A stretch of 64,000 nt of DNA from Chloracidobacterium sp. N (lineage in GTDB: Bacteria; Acidobacteriota; Blastocatellia; Chloracidobacteriales; Chloracidobacteriaceae). A program made the position numbers and the translations under genes. A model generated the notes under the pieces. The model was not told the origin of the DNA. It did no database searches and saw only the letters and a list, made by a program, of their open reading frames with translations. Shown here one piece after another: positions 16,938 through 25,711 of the stretch. Within the stretch, counting starts at the first letter, position 1. Each line of letters starts with the position of its first letter. Location: contig NZ_CP072642.1 in NCBI RefSeq assembly GCF_018304765.1, positions 1,951,819 to 2,015,818 of the forward strand, read 5' to 3'.

Positions 16938-18361
16938 TTTTCATCCACCTTGCGCTGAATCTCGGCCGTCATACGGTTTTCCCGCGGCCAGGGGCGGGAA
17001 AAGCCCTCACTCGGCCACTTGCGTGTGGCGTCAATGCCCATCTTCGAGCCGTAGGCCGGCAACCGGGAAGCATGGTCGAGGGCGTCCACCGGGCCGAGAG
17101 TGAACTGAATGTCGCGCTCCGGGTCAATGTTGTTGAGGACGTACCAGGCCACATAGCCTGGGTCCTGAACGGGCACATCGTCGTCCACCACGATGACAAC
17201 CTTCGTAAACATAAGCTGCCCGGTTCCCCACAGGGCATTCATGATTTTGCGGGCGTGCCCCGGATAGGCCTTCCTGATGGAAACAATTGCCAGGTTGTGA
17301 AACACGCCCTCAAAGGGCAGGTGCATGTCCACGATTTCCGGGAACTGCCGACGCAGCACCGGCTTGGCAATCTCGCCGACGGCTTCCCCCATCCAGCAGT
17401 CTTCCATCGGCGGCCGTCCGACAATCGTCGTCTGGTAAATCGGACTGCGGCGGTGGGTGACACAGGTGACGTGAAAGACCGGATAGTTGTCCGCCTCCGT
17501 GTAAAAGCCAGTGTGATCGCCAAAGGGACCTTCGGTACGGAGTTCCTGCGGGTCAACGTAGCCTTCCAGAACGATTTCCGCCGTGGCCGGGACTTCCAGA
17601 TCATTTGTCAGGCACTTGACCATCGGCACCGGCTTTCCGCGCAGGAAACCGGCCAGCAGCATTTCATCCACGTCATCCGGCAACGGGAAAATGGCAGCAA
17701 AGGTCAGAATGGGGTCGCCGCCAATGGCCACAGCCACGGGCATGCGTTCACCCCGTTCCAGCGCCGTGCGCCAGTGCGAAGCGCCATGTTTGTGGATCTG
17801 CCAGTGCATGCCGGTCGTACAGGCGTCGTACAGTTGCATGCGGTACATCCCGACGTTGCGCCGTCCTGTGACGGGGTGGGCTGTAAAGACCAGCGGGAAG
17901 GTGATGAAGCGGCCGCCGTCTTCGGGCCAGCACTGGAGCACGGGCAGGCGGCGCAGGTCGAACTCGCCTTCCTGCAACACGATTTCCTGACATGGCCCAC
18001 GCTTCACCCGTTTTGGAAAAACCGCCCCCAGTTCAGCAAACTTCGGCAACAGCTTGACCTTTTCCAGAATGCCCTGTGGCGATTTGAAATCCAGAATCTC
18101 GTTGAGGCGTCCGGCAATGTCGGCGTAGCTCTCGACTCCCAAAGCCATAAGCATCCGCCGCCGGCTGCCCAAGGCATTGATGAGCACCGGAATGGGTGAC
18201 TCCTCGACGTTCTCGAACAGCAGCGCCGGCCCACCGGCCTTCGATATGCGGTCCGTGATTTCGGTAATTTCGAGGTGGCAGGACACTGGTGTTTTGATGC
18301 GCTTGAGTTCCCCGGCCTGCTCCAAATCCCGGATAAACTCGCGCAGGTCTTCATAGGGCAT
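16913..18361 (-). CDS. ubiD: UbiD-family decarboxylase
   Basis: UbiD enzymes use prenylated FMN to decarboxylate aromatic acids in quinone synthesis (4-hydroxybenzoate) or, for homologues, futalosine-route menaquinone synthesis. Length (482 aa) and layout are typical: N-terminal LREFIRDLEQAGELKRI, ITEITDRISKAGGPALLFENV, a central YRMQLYD region and EGPFGDHTGFYTEADNYPVF. It ends with a GIDATRKWP motif that is highly characteristic. The gene's 3' end overlaps the M1-like gene by 25 bp. The cofactor-making UbiX partner is about 42 kb away (60203-60838). Which quinone it serves cannot be read from the sequence. Confidence 0.93.
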   Translation of the reverse strand: MPYEDLREFIRDLEQAGELKRIKTPVSCHLEITEITDRISKAGGPALLFENVEESPIPVLINALGSRRRMLMALGVESYADIAGRLNEILDFKSPQGILEKVKLLPKFAELGAVFPKRVKRGPCQEIVLQEGEFDLRRLPVLQCWPEDGGRFITFPLVFTAHPVTGRRNVGMYRMQLYDACTTGMHWQIHKHGASHWRTALERGERMPVAVAIGGDPILTFAAIFPLPDDVDEMLLAGFLRGKPVPMVKCLTNDLEVPATAEIVLEGYVDPQELRTEGPFGDHTGFYTEADNYPVFHVTCVTHRRSPIYQTTIVGRPPMEDCWMGEAVGEIAKPVLRRQFPEIVDMHLPFEGVFHNLAIVSIRKAYPGHARKIMNALWGTGQLMFTKVVIVVDDDVPVQDPGYVAWYVLNNIDPERDIQFTLGPVDALDHASRLPAYGSKMGIDATRKWPSEGFSRPWPRENRMTAEIQRKVDEKWRTLFGK

Positions 18362-18520
18362 GGTGAGATAACAACCCAGTCCGTCACGCTGAGAAAATGA
18401 TGCCGCGCCACATGGATGTTCTCCAGGGCCGCGCGGCCCGGCGTGAAACTACTGCATGTCCGTCCACAACCAGAAATGGTTTTGGACCGAACCGCTTTGA
18501 TGCAGCAAAGATTCGGGCAC

Positions 18521-18555
18521 GAAAAAAGGCAAGTGAGCAATCAACTCACTTGCCT
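18521..18555 (-). terminator. Intrinsic terminator after tRNA-Ala
   Basis: A perfect 11-bp stem, AGGCAAGTGAG and CTCACTTGCCT (18527-18555), has a 7-nt loop. On the minus strand it is followed by six T residues (18522-18527). It lies 8 bp after the tRNA 3' end, so it should terminate the tRNA transcript. Confidence 0.9.
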
Positions 18556-18562
18556 CTCTTGA

Positions 18563-18638
18563 TGGTGGAGGTAAGCGGGTTCGAACCGCTGACCTCTGCA
18601 ATGCCATTGCAGCGCTCTCCCAGCTGAGCTATACCCCC
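18563..18638 (-). tRNA. tRNA-Ala (anticodon GGC)
   Basis: A 76-nt cloverleaf is read on the minus strand. The acceptor stem GGGGGTA pairs with TACCTCC with one G-T pair. The D arm contains AGCTCAGCTGGGAGAGC, the anticodon stem CTGCA/TGCAG encloses ATGGCAT, and the T arm holds GGTTCGAACC. The 3' CCA is encoded. The loop places GGC at the anticodon, giving alanine. Confidence 0.97.
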
Positions 18639-18701
18639 ACAAGTCCGAACCAACACAAAGTTGGCTCGCAACGTGCAAATTATCCAAGCCGCGTCCTGCC
18701 G

Positions 18702-19577
18702 TCAAGCCCCCTCCTGCGATGTGCTGGCAGGCGGCAGCCTTGCCGCCAACCCCTGCGCCATACGCACGAATGCTTCGACAGAAAGCGTTTCCGGGCGTCT
18801 CTCCGGCGCAATGCCGGCCCGGGCAAGCCCTTCCAGCAAGTCCGCACGTGAGAGACCAAGCCGCATCAAACTTCCACCCAGCATTTTGCGCCGCTGCTCA
18901 AAGGCGACACTGACGACCCGGCAGAAATACGGCATCAACTCCGGCGGCACGATGGCCACCGGGCGTGGCGTCAGGCGGACAACCGACGACATCACCTTTG
19001 GCGGCGGGTGAAAAGCGCCCGGCGGAACGTCAAACAACCGCGTCACTTCACAGGCCGCCTGCACCACGACGGAAAAATAACCATAGTCTTTTGTGCCAGG
19101 CGCAGCCGCCAGCCGCCACACGACTTCCCGCTGGAGCATGAGCACGATGTCCGTCCAGAGGTGACGCGCGGCCAGCAGCTTCTCCACGATTGGCGTTGAA
19201 AGGTTGTAAGGCACATTGGCCACGACCTTGACGGGTGCTGAAGTGAGACCCCACGCTGCACCGGCTTCGGCCACACAGTCCGCCAGGTCAGCCTCCAGAA
19301 CATCGCCGACGTGCAGACGCCAGCGCCGGTCGGCAAACCGCACAGACAGCCAGGCCGCCAGATCGCGATCAAGTTCAAAGGCGATGACGCCAGCCGCCCG
19401 CTCCAGCAGCACTTCCGTCAGGGCCCCGCGTCCGGGTCCGATTTCCACCACCAGGTCATCCGGGCCGACTTCCGCTGCCGCGACGATGCGGGCCAGAAGG
19501 TGTCTGTCACGCAGAAAATGCTGACCGAACCGCTTGCGCGGCGGCGGCAGCGGGGGCAGGACGTCAGGGACGGTCAT
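18702..19577 (-). CDS. rsmA: 16S rRNA (adenine1518/1519-N6) dimethyltransferase RsmA (KsgA)
   Basis: RsmA dimethylates two adjacent adenosines in the 3' hairpin of 16S rRNA during 30S maturation. The N-terminus has RKRFGQHFLRD. Motif I follows (VVEIGPGRGALTEVLL), then the acidic loop (AFELDRDLAAWL) and the catalytic motif IV NVPYNLSTP in place of the usual NLPYN. The C-terminal helical domain includes AFEQRRKMLGGSL. At 291 aa it is slightly long. The start at 19577 overlaps the nuclease stop by 14 bp. The tRNA-Ala gene is the next feature downstream on the same strand. Confidence 0.95.
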   Translation of the reverse strand: MTVPDVLPPLPPPRKRFGQHFLRDRHLLARIVAAAEVGPDDLVVEIGPGRGALTEVLLERAAGVIAFELDRDLAAWLSVRFADRRWRLHVGDVLEADLADCVAEAGAAWGLTSAPVKVVANVPYNLSTPIVEKLLAARHLWTDIVLMLQREVVWRLAAAPGTKDYGYFSVVVQAACEVTRLFDVPPGAFHPPPKVMSSVVRLTPRPVAIVPPELMPYFCRVVSVAFEQRRKMLGGSLMRLGLSRADLLEGLARAGIAPERRPETLSVEAFVRMAQGLAARLPPASTSQEGA

Positions 19578-20547
19578 AGAGCTGGTTGAGCCGAGCCGCC
19601 AGCCGAAAACCGGCCAGGCGTACCCGTTCCCGGGCCGCAGCGTGCGCTCTGGCCTTGTAGGCGTGGGAAAGCACCGGCGGCTCCGGGGTGTTGTCCTGTC
19701 CGGCTTGATAGACAAGGTCCCGCGCCAGTTGGGTACTTTCATCCAGCCAGCGGACCGGCGGCGCAGCGATCCGCTGCCGTGACGGACGCTTCCGGCTGAG
19801 TTCCTGCGCCAGTGCCTGGATTGCCGGGAGGGAAAAGGTGTCGAGGGCGGCATTGTCCCAGAACGCATGCAGGTTGGGCTTGCGCGGCCCATCCAGCGGC
19901 GTCCCGGCCGTGGGACGCACGATGAACAGGTTGCCCCCCTGGTCTCCCTGGGGATTGTTTTTTGAGCAACGCGCCACCGTATGGAGTGGCTGATGGACAT
20001 CCCCCACCAGGTGAATCAGCCAGGCCAGATAGTAGGCTTGCCGGGGGCTGTCAGGGGGGCTATGCCGCAGGATGTCTTCGATTTCGACGATTTTCCCCAG
20101 TGCGCCGCCATCCGGGGCGACGATCTGAAAGTCGGGCGGAATGGCGACACCCGGCGCTGCCAGCGGACGGTTGACATAGTGCCAAGTCCCGTGAACCCGC
20201 ATGTCCGGGTATGCCGGATGGGTGCTCGGCGGCGGCTCACGGTCGGAAAAGCCCTGCCGCCGGTCAAATTTGATGTCATCCACCCAGTAGGAAGCACTCA
20301 GGAAGGCAATGAAGGAGGACTGTTCGGGCGGTACGTCCCGCGTCCACTCGGCATATTCCGGGTGTTGCCTGAGAATCGCCGCCACCCGCACCCGGGCGCG
20401 GGGCTGCAACTGTCCATAAGCAATTGCAGCGACAGTGGCATGCCCGGCCTGGTTCCAGGCGAGTACAGGCGTTGTCCCCAAGGCAAACCAACACACCCCG
20501 ACCCACAGCCACCACCCACCCCGACACACTTTCTGACAAATGAACAT
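19564..20547 (-). CDS. S1/P1-type nuclease, secreted
   Basis: This is a zinc-dependent single-strand nuclease/3'-nucleotidase family member, 327 aa. A signal peptide ends in PVLA, leaving Trp at the mature N-terminus (WNQAGH), exactly as P1 uses Trp1 and His for zinc binding. Other zinc ligands are visible as VDDIK, TWHYVN, HLVGDVHQPLH and NLHAFWDN, so all three zinc sites look complete. The start at 20547 gives a proper signal peptide. Export to the periplasm or outside suggests nucleic-acid scavenging. Its coupling to rsmA is probably only by position. Confidence 0.92.
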   Translation of the reverse strand: MFICQKVCRGGWWLWVGVCWFALGTTPVLAWNQAGHATVAAIAYGQLQPRARVRVAAILRQHPEYAEWTRDVPPEQSSFIAFLSASYWVDDIKFDRRQGFSDREPPPSTHPAYPDMRVHGTWHYVNRPLAAPGVAIPPDFQIVAPDGGALGKIVEIEDILRHSPPDSPRQAYYLAWLIHLVGDVHQPLHTVARCSKNNPQGDQGGNLFIVRPTAGTPLDGPRKPNLHAFWDNAALDTFSLPAIQALAQELSRKRPSRQRIAAPPVRWLDESTQLARDLVYQAGQDNTPEPPVLSHAYKARAHAAARERVRLAGFRLAARLNQLYDRP

Positions 20548-20706
20548 GACAGCCTGTACCCGGCTATGAAGTTTCCCCCCGGCACTTCCCTGGCAGGCAG
20601 CCGGGCCTGGCAGGCAGCCGGGGCCGCACGTCAAAACGATAGCCCAATCAAACGGCCGGCCCCAAACGCCACCCAAAAGCCAACGCTCAGGCAAAAGCCC
20701 ACCAAG

Positions 20707-20736
20707 CAAAAAGCACCGACCGGTTAGGTCGGTGCT
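20707..20736 (-). terminator. Intrinsic terminator after the 119-aa Cys/His protein
   Basis: AGCACCGACC (20712-20721) and GGTCGGTGCT (20727-20736) form a perfect 10-bp stem with a GGTTA loop. On the minus strand a TTTTT run (complement of 20708-20712) follows directly. It lies 37 bp past the stop at 20773. Confidence 0.9.
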
Positions 20737-20772
20737 CAGTGGTTTGCCACCTGGTGGCGGCAAGCTGTTGTT

Positions 20773-21132
20773 TCAGGCCGCGCGCCGCAGATGACGGCGA
20801 CCGGCAGGTAGCTGATCGACTGTTGTCACGGCTGGCGATCTGACCGGTGCCAACGTCGGACGGTAGATGGCTTTGGTGGAAGGACGCTGGACGTAGTAGG
20901 GTCCAACCATCTTCCACTGCTGGGTGTCGAAGGCCCGGTGTGCGCCACAGTTGAGACACATCCGGTAAGTCTGTTGGTCAATCGTGAAGGGGCGGCTCAT
21001 ATCGGTGTGCCAGCACCCAAAAATACGGTGATAAGTGTTTTCAATAAACTCGATGGCACGCTGGAAGGCTTCCTTCGGCCACGTGATCTCAGGCAGTTGC
21101 GGAAATGTGAATGTCAGCGACTTGACTTGCAT
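20773..21132 (-). CDS. Conserved-looking small Cys/His protein, unknown function
   Basis: This 119-aa protein has a compact central block: GCWHTDMSRPFTID, then YRMCLNCGAHRAFD, then WKMVGPYYVQRP. The C-W-H, C-x2-C and H residues could form one zinc site, and aromatic residues flank it. The N-terminus (SLTFTFPQLPEITWP) and the basic Pro-rich C-terminus look less ordered. No signal peptide is seen. It has its own terminator and lies divergent from an SDR gene, so it is probably a single-gene transcript. Function unknown. Confidence 0.75.
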   Translation of the reverse strand: MQVKSLTFTFPQLPEITWPKEAFQRAIEFIENTYHRIFGCWHTDMSRPFTIDQQTYRMCLNCGAHRAFDTQQWKMVGPYYVQRPSTKAIYRPTLAPVRSPAVTTVDQLPAGRRHLRRAA

Positions 21133-21346
21133 GGCGGATTCCCCCTTTCATCAACAACCTGGAAGCCCACCACCCATAGGTGCTGACCGTGGGTGCTGGT
21201 TAGAACCTGCCCTGCGCAGAAACGCCGGCATCTTTTCAGGACGCCGGAAGACACCAAAAGGTTCGCCCGTTTTGCCGGGTCATTGCCGAATCACAAGCTT
21301 CTGAAAATCAACCTGCGGTTATCCACCTCCAGACCAATCTCCCACG

Positions 21347-22105
21347 ATGATGCAGACATTTTACAACACCTCTGTTCTCGTTACAGGCGGGGCATCCGGC
21401 ATCGGGCGGGCCACGGCCCTGGCTTTTGCGGCGGCTGGCGCTAAGGTGCTTGTGGCTGACCGGCAGGCCGAAGGCAGCGCCGAAACGGTGTCCCGGATTG
21501 AAGCCGCCGGCGGGCAGGCCATGTCTGCCGTCGTGGATGTCACCGATGCCAACGCCGTCGCCGATCTGGTCAAAACCGCCGTACACGCCTTCGGCAGCCT
21601 GGATGTTGCCGTCAACAATGCCGGCATTCTGGGCGCACCGGCCCCGCTGCACGACACCGACGAAGACCGCTTCGACCAGGTGCTGAACGTCAACCTGCGC
21701 GGTGTCTTTTTGTGTATGAAGTATGAAATCCGCCAGATGCTCAAACAGGGTGGCGGGCGGATCGTCAATGTCGCTTCACTGGCGGGACTCGTGGGCTTTT
21801 CGGGCTTTGCCCCCTATGCCACCAGCAAGCATGCCGTACTCGGTCTGACCAAGACGGCGGCGCTGGAGTATGCCAAGTCCAACATCCGCATCAATGCCGT
21901 GTGCCCGTCCATCATTGAAACGCCCATGACGACTGGCGAGCACATTCCACCTGAACTGCTGGCCAAGTACCTCCGCGCCCACCCCATGGGCCGGGCCGGC
22001 AAACCGGAAGAAGTCGCCAACGCCATCCTGTGGCTCGCTTCCGAAGGCGCATCCTTCATCAATGGCGTCGGCCTCACCGTGGACGGCGGCGCATTCGTCC
22101 AGTAA
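21347..22105 (+). CDS. Short-chain dehydrogenase/reductase
   Basis: This is a classical SDR of 252 aa. The NAD(P)-binding motif TGGASGIGRA lies at residues 13-22, followed by NNAGIL. The catalytic triad region has a Ser (NVASLAGLVG) and Tyr/Lys in YATSKHA. INAVCPSIIETPM and an SDR-typical end (GVGLTVDGGAFVQ) close it. An Asp at the end of the second strand (VLVADRQ) suggests NAD preference. It looks like the glucose 1-dehydrogenase/3-oxoacyl reductase type; the substrate cannot be assigned. Divergent from the Cys/His protein across 214 bp. Confidence 0.9.
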   Translation: MMQTFYNTSVLVTGGASGIGRATALAFAAAGAKVLVADRQAEGSAETVSRIEAAGGQAMSAVVDVTDANAVADLVKTAVHAFGSLDVAVNNAGILGAPAPLHDTDEDRFDQVLNVNLRGVFLCMKYEIRQMLKQGGGRIVNVASLAGLVGFSGFAPYATSKHAVLGLTKTAALEYAKSNIRINAVCPSIIETPMTTGEHIPPELLAKYLRAHPMGRAGKPEEVANAILWLASEGASFINGVGLTVDGGAFVQ

Positions 22106-22148
22106 GGCCTGCGGGTTCGCCCGGCGTGAACGTCCCGCCTGGCCTTAC
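22102..22148. terminator. Bidirectional hairpin between convergent genes
   Basis: GTAAGGCC (22102-22109) and GGCCTTAC (22141-22148) are perfect inverted repeats, with an inner GCGGG/CCCGC stem. The hairpin begins at the SDR stop and ends 12 bp before the VIT-VWA stop. No T-run follows on either strand, so termination may need Rho or be inefficient. Confidence 0.5.
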
Positions 22149-22160
22149 AAACGGATTGGG

Positions 22161-24581
22161 CTAGTTGCCCATGACATCGAGTGGGACTTCCCGGCTGGCG
22201 ACATTGTGGGCAAAGTCTTCCGCCGTCACGAGCAGGACGTACCGCCCAGCAGGCAGCCCCGGCGGCAGCCGTAACACCCCGACGTTTGTCTTGCGCTGGG
22301 CGTCCCACCTGACCGGTACGGGCAACCCACCGGCCAACCGCGCGGCAATGCGCCGGGTATCGGCATCGGCCGCCACCAGAACCTCGATGTCCTCACCGGC
22401 GCGGGCCGGCGTCGGCTTGGTCGTCACCTGCAACTGCGGCGGACGGCTGTCAATCGTAAAACCTTTTTCCTCCTGGAAGACCTGTCCGCGGGCATCGGTC
22501 AGCACCAGCCGACAGCGGTAACGCCCATCCTGCATCGTCTTCGGGGCAAGAAAACGGGTTTCCCACACATCTTCTGAAGCGAGATAGGTCAGCGGTTTGA
22601 CCAAGCCAAAGGGAAAGACGGCGACCACCGAGCGAATCGAAGCGTCTGTCCGTACGCGCAGCACCGGATCACCCGGCTTGATGACCCGTGGGCGCAGCAA
22701 AGCCCGTGGCGCGGCCAGAAAAGCCGTGTACGGTGTGACGATGTTGTACTTCTTCGAGAGCGCAATGACCTCGGCAACGAGTGCCTCGTCTTCGCCATCG
22801 AGCGCCATCCGGCGCAGCAGGGCGCTGATACGTTCCTGCGCCCACAGCCGGGGCAAGTGGCTGTGTGTGGCATCGCGTTCCGGCAAGGCCCCGGTTGCCG
22901 TCGCCATGACTGACCGGCCGGCCTGGGTGCCGCTGACCGTACATTCCACCTGCGCCACCGGCCGCCGATAGCGCCCTATGAAGCTGACCCGCGAGCCGTC
23001 GTAACCGGTTGTTTCCTCAGCAGGGTACACAGCATAAGCGTTGTCCGGGTCACTCAGGCGCAGCTTGAGACCCTCAACCGGGCGCTGCCCGACCTTGGCA
23101 AAGAAGGCATCCAGCCGGAAGGTCAGATCGTCCGTTTCACGCCCGAACTCACTGACGCCCCGGCTGACCCGCGCCAGTTCACTGAGAAATTCCCGGTTGG
23201 CGTCCGCGCCCACGCCAAAGGCAAAAACCCGCACCGGCGCGCCCCCCTTGGCATTGGCTTCGGCAAAGTCCCGGATGAGCCGGTTGCCGCGCGTGGTCGT
23301 CAGTGTCGGATTGCCGTCTGTAATCAGGATGAGGGTGCGCTCATCCCCCGGCAGAGCCTTCGCCAGCGCCAGTCCGCGCTGGAGCGCTTTGGCAAAGTCC
23401 GTCCCACCGCTCAGGTAACTGCGCCGGATGAAATCCAGCGCCCGCGCCGTGTTTTCTGCCGTTCCGGTCTGGGGTGTCTCGGAAAAGGCCTGTACGTCGT
23501 CGTTGAACAGCACGAGATTGAAGCGGTCTTCGGGGCGCAGCGACTTCAAAAAGAGACTACAGGCTTCATACGCCCGGTCGAGCTTTTCAAAGTTCATCGA
23601 AAGCGACGTATCCAGCATCAACACGACCGACCGTGGCGGCGCTGGCGTGCGCCCGAAGTCACTGACCGGTTGCCCCCGCTCGTTGAACAGGGCCGACACT
23701 TCAAAGTAGCCATCCTCATCCGGCTTCGTCCGATTGGGATCACGCAGGTCATAGGCCAGCAGTGGCTCCGGCGAACGATACGCAATCAGACTCGCACTGG
23801 TGCGGGACACATCGAGTCCGTAGTCAAAGGCCAGGTCCTGGGTCAGCGCCACGCCTGCGCCCTGATATTCGGCCACCACACGGTTGACGCCCATCGGCGT
23901 GACCTGAAGCGGGTAAGCCGTATCGCGCTGCCGGAATCCCACCAGTGGGAAACCGCTGGTGATGTCCACACGAATGGACAGGCTGCCGACTACCTGCTGG
24001 CCGTACTGGGAAGGTTTGAAGGGCAGCGAAAAGAACGACCGCAACCCGGCAACCGGCACGGCCTCGACATATTCCAGCTCAACGCGCTTGGTGCCGTAAG
24101 CCGGAATGGGCACGAGGCGGACGGTAAAGGCCGTGGCCCCGCCGGCTTCGTCTTCCTGGGTGACCAGCCCCGGGTCAATGGCCTGCCGTTTGAGTTCGGC
24201 GTAAACTTCCTGGGCACGCGGCAGTTCGAGCATCACGCCCGGAATCCGTACGTCGCCATCCCAAACAGCAAAATCGGCAATGGCGCCACTCGTCGGCAGC
24301 CGGAAGATGTACTTCCCTTCCAACGGCTGACTTGTCCGGTTGGCATAAATCTGGACAATGCGTACCCGTGCGAACTGCTGGTCAACGCGGATGTCCACCC
24401 GCATGTCATCCAAGGCGATGCGGGTGGGATCGGGCCTGGCTTCATCACCGGGCAGAACAACACCCGACTGGGCCGCCGCCGGAAGCCCTCCACCGGCAAT
24501 GACCAACCACAGGGCAGGCAAAACCCAACGGACCCAGCCGAGCAGCCGGGCCCAGTGCAGATGGCAAACGTGTGGGAGCAT
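22161..24581 (-). CDS. VIT and von Willebrand A domain protein, exported
   Basis: This 806-aa protein has a signal peptide ending at about AAAQ. A VIT domain follows (MRVDIRVDQQFARVRIVQIYANRT, then LPTSGAIADF and ELKRQAIDPGLV), then a VWA domain with a MIDAS site DTSLSMN. The C-terminal part is Ig-like beta-strand material (PPQLQVTTKPTPARAGEDI). The organisation matches inter-alpha-trypsin inhibitor heavy-chain-like proteins of bacteria. An intact MIDAS suggests metal-dependent protein binding at the cell surface. A GTG start at 24638 is also possible; ATG at 24581 gives the better signal peptide. No sortase gene lies nearby. Confidence 0.88.
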   Translation of the reverse strand: MLPHVCHLHWARLLGWVRWVLPALWLVIAGGGLPAAAQSGVVLPGDEARPDPTRIALDDMRVDIRVDQQFARVRIVQIYANRTSQPLEGKYIFRLPTSGAIADFAVWDGDVRIPGVMLELPRAQEVYAELKRQAIDPGLVTQEDEAGGATAFTVRLVPIPAYGTKRVELEYVEAVPVAGLRSFFSLPFKPSQYGQQVVGSLSIRVDITSGFPLVGFRQRDTAYPLQVTPMGVNRVVAEYQGAGVALTQDLAFDYGLDVSRTSASLIAYRSPEPLLAYDLRDPNRTKPDEDGYFEVSALFNERGQPVSDFGRTPAPPRSVVLMLDTSLSMNFEKLDRAYEACSLFLKSLRPEDRFNLVLFNDDVQAFSETPQTGTAENTARALDFIRRSYLSGGTDFAKALQRGLALAKALPGDERTLILITDGNPTLTTTRGNRLIRDFAEANAKGGAPVRVFAFGVGADANREFLSELARVSRGVSEFGRETDDLTFRLDAFFAKVGQRPVEGLKLRLSDPDNAYAVYPAEETTGYDGSRVSFIGRYRRPVAQVECTVSGTQAGRSVMATATGALPERDATHSHLPRLWAQERISALLRRMALDGEDEALVAEVIALSKKYNIVTPYTAFLAAPRALLRPRVIKPGDPVLRVRTDASIRSVVAVFPFGLVKPLTYLASEDVWETRFLAPKTMQDGRYRCRLVLTDARGQVFQEEKGFTIDSRPPQLQVTTKPTPARAGEDIEVLVAADADTRRIAARLAGGLPVPVRWDAQRKTNVGVLRLPPGLPAGRYVLLVTAEDFAHNVASREVPLDVMGN

Positions 24582-24693
24582 GGTCTTGAACGGCCGGAGC
24601 AGGATTTCCGAATGCGGCGCTACATTACACCTTCGCACCCGTGGCCGGCTACGTTCAAAATGAAAAGTTTTTCTTGAATCCGTTTCGCCTTGC

Positions 24694-25389
24694 TTAGCGC
24701 GTTACGCCGGGCTGATGATCGCCAAACTCGACGACTTCGACGGACGGCTCGGCTGGCGGGGCAAAGTCATCCCACCCGGCAACAACCACCCCCAACCCAC
24801 CGTCGGGAAAACGCTCCATCATCCGGGCAATGTCAGGCATCGGTTCGGCCGAAGCTTCCGTGACGGCGCTGGCCAGCAGGTTTCCGGTGGTTTCCACCCA
24901 CACGTGCTCCCAGGTTTCGCCGAACTTCATACGCCCAAGGTAGGCATAGGGAGAATGTACCGTGTACTCACGGCTGCGCCACATCCGGGCCGGTGTGCCG
25001 TCTGCCGTCGCCACATAGCCGGCAAACGCATACTGCACATGCTCGGTTGTCGCTGTTGGCGCTTCGCCGGCGAGGTGAACCACAGCCGGGGCGGTTGTGG
25101 CTTTCGGCGTTGCCACGGCAAAGCTCACCGGGGTTTTGCCGGACCGGATTCGGGCAACCGGCTGTGAACCGAAGGTGGCCTTTCGTACGGCTTTCCGCCC
25201 ACCGTTGCGCATCATCCGGCGGCGGACCTTTTTCCGTACCGTTTTCTTGCCGGAGACTTTCCCGGAAGTCTTCTTCACCGTTCCGGTTGGAAGGACAGAA
25301 CCGGAACCGGTCTGCGCCAGGGCATCCACGCTCAGAACAGCCAGCAGGACAAGCAGGATGAGGAAGGTACGGCGAAACAGCGCAATCAC
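24694..25389 (-). CDS. Basic exported protein, unknown function
   Basis: This 231-aa product, using a GTG start at 25389, begins IALFRRTFLILLVLLAVLSVDALAQ, a good signal peptide cleaved after LAQ. A highly basic stretch follows (KKTSGKVSGKKTVRKKVRRRMMRN), then a Thr/Ala/Val-rich linker and a more ordered C-terminal half (EYTVHSPYAYLGRMKFGETWEHVW). A GAGG ribosome-like box lies 11 nt upstream. An in-frame open extension reaches 25569 but has no good signal peptide. The basic tract could bind nucleic acid or anionic polysaccharide outside the membrane (speculative). Confidence 0.55.
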   Translation of the reverse strand: MIALFRRTFLILLVLLAVLSVDALAQTGSGSVLPTGTVKKTSGKVSGKKTVRKKVRRRMMRNGGRKAVRKATFGSQPVARIRSGKTPVSFAVATPKATTAPAVVHLAGEAPTATTEHVQYAFAGYVATADGTPARMWRSREYTVHSPYAYLGRMKFGETWEHVWVETTGNLLASAVTEASAEPMPDIARMMERFPDGGLGVVVAGWDDFAPPAEPSVEVVEFGDHQPGVTR

Positions 25390-25711
25390 GGGAAGTACAG
25401 CCTCGCGGTGGGTGATGACGTTTCTGCCCCTGGGTTTAGGCAAGTGGCGTACCAGACCTGCGGAAGCTTCGCATGAACAAGCCAAATTCTTGAAAAGACA
25501 AGACTTGGGAGCACTGTAAGACCAACTGACACCAGCCCTCGCCCGGTCTCCGGCGTCCAGCCCCCACACAGCCGATGTGTAAGCTGACAGTGCCGAAGGG
25601 TGACGCCAGCGCCGGCGCTGGCAATTTTCGGGAACCTTTTGCGCCCAAAGGTGTCAACGCCATTGCATTGCACCCAAGGCTGGCGGCCAGCACTTCATTT
25701 GGAGCGCTTCC
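25390..25711. other. Intergenic region between divergent genes
   Basis: This is the only stretch near 320 bp without a confident gene. It holds the ECF-type promoter at 25631-25657 and an open but unconvincing minus-strand N-terminal extension of the neighbouring exported protein. A CGCCAGCGCCGGCGCTGGC palindrome lies at about 25604-25622. Confidence 0.6.
25631..25657 (+). promoter_or_regulatory. ECF-sigma-type promoter before the sigma factor gene
   Basis: GGAACC (25631-25636) is followed, 17 nt after GGAAC, by GTCAA (25653-25657). This matches the general ECF (RpoE-like) pattern of GGAAC and GTC with 16-17 nt spacing. It lies about 55 bp before the ECF sigma start, the usual arrangement for autoregulation. 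Confidence 0.65.

Noticed and set aside
16862-18199. Long plus-strand open frame (445 codons)
   Set aside because: It is antisense to ubiD, has no family motif and reflects GC-rich codon bias on the opposite strand.
21193-21346. Small plus-strand open frame before the SDR gene
   Set aside because: It overlaps the SDR start, has no ribosome site or recognisable sequence, and is more likely leader DNA.
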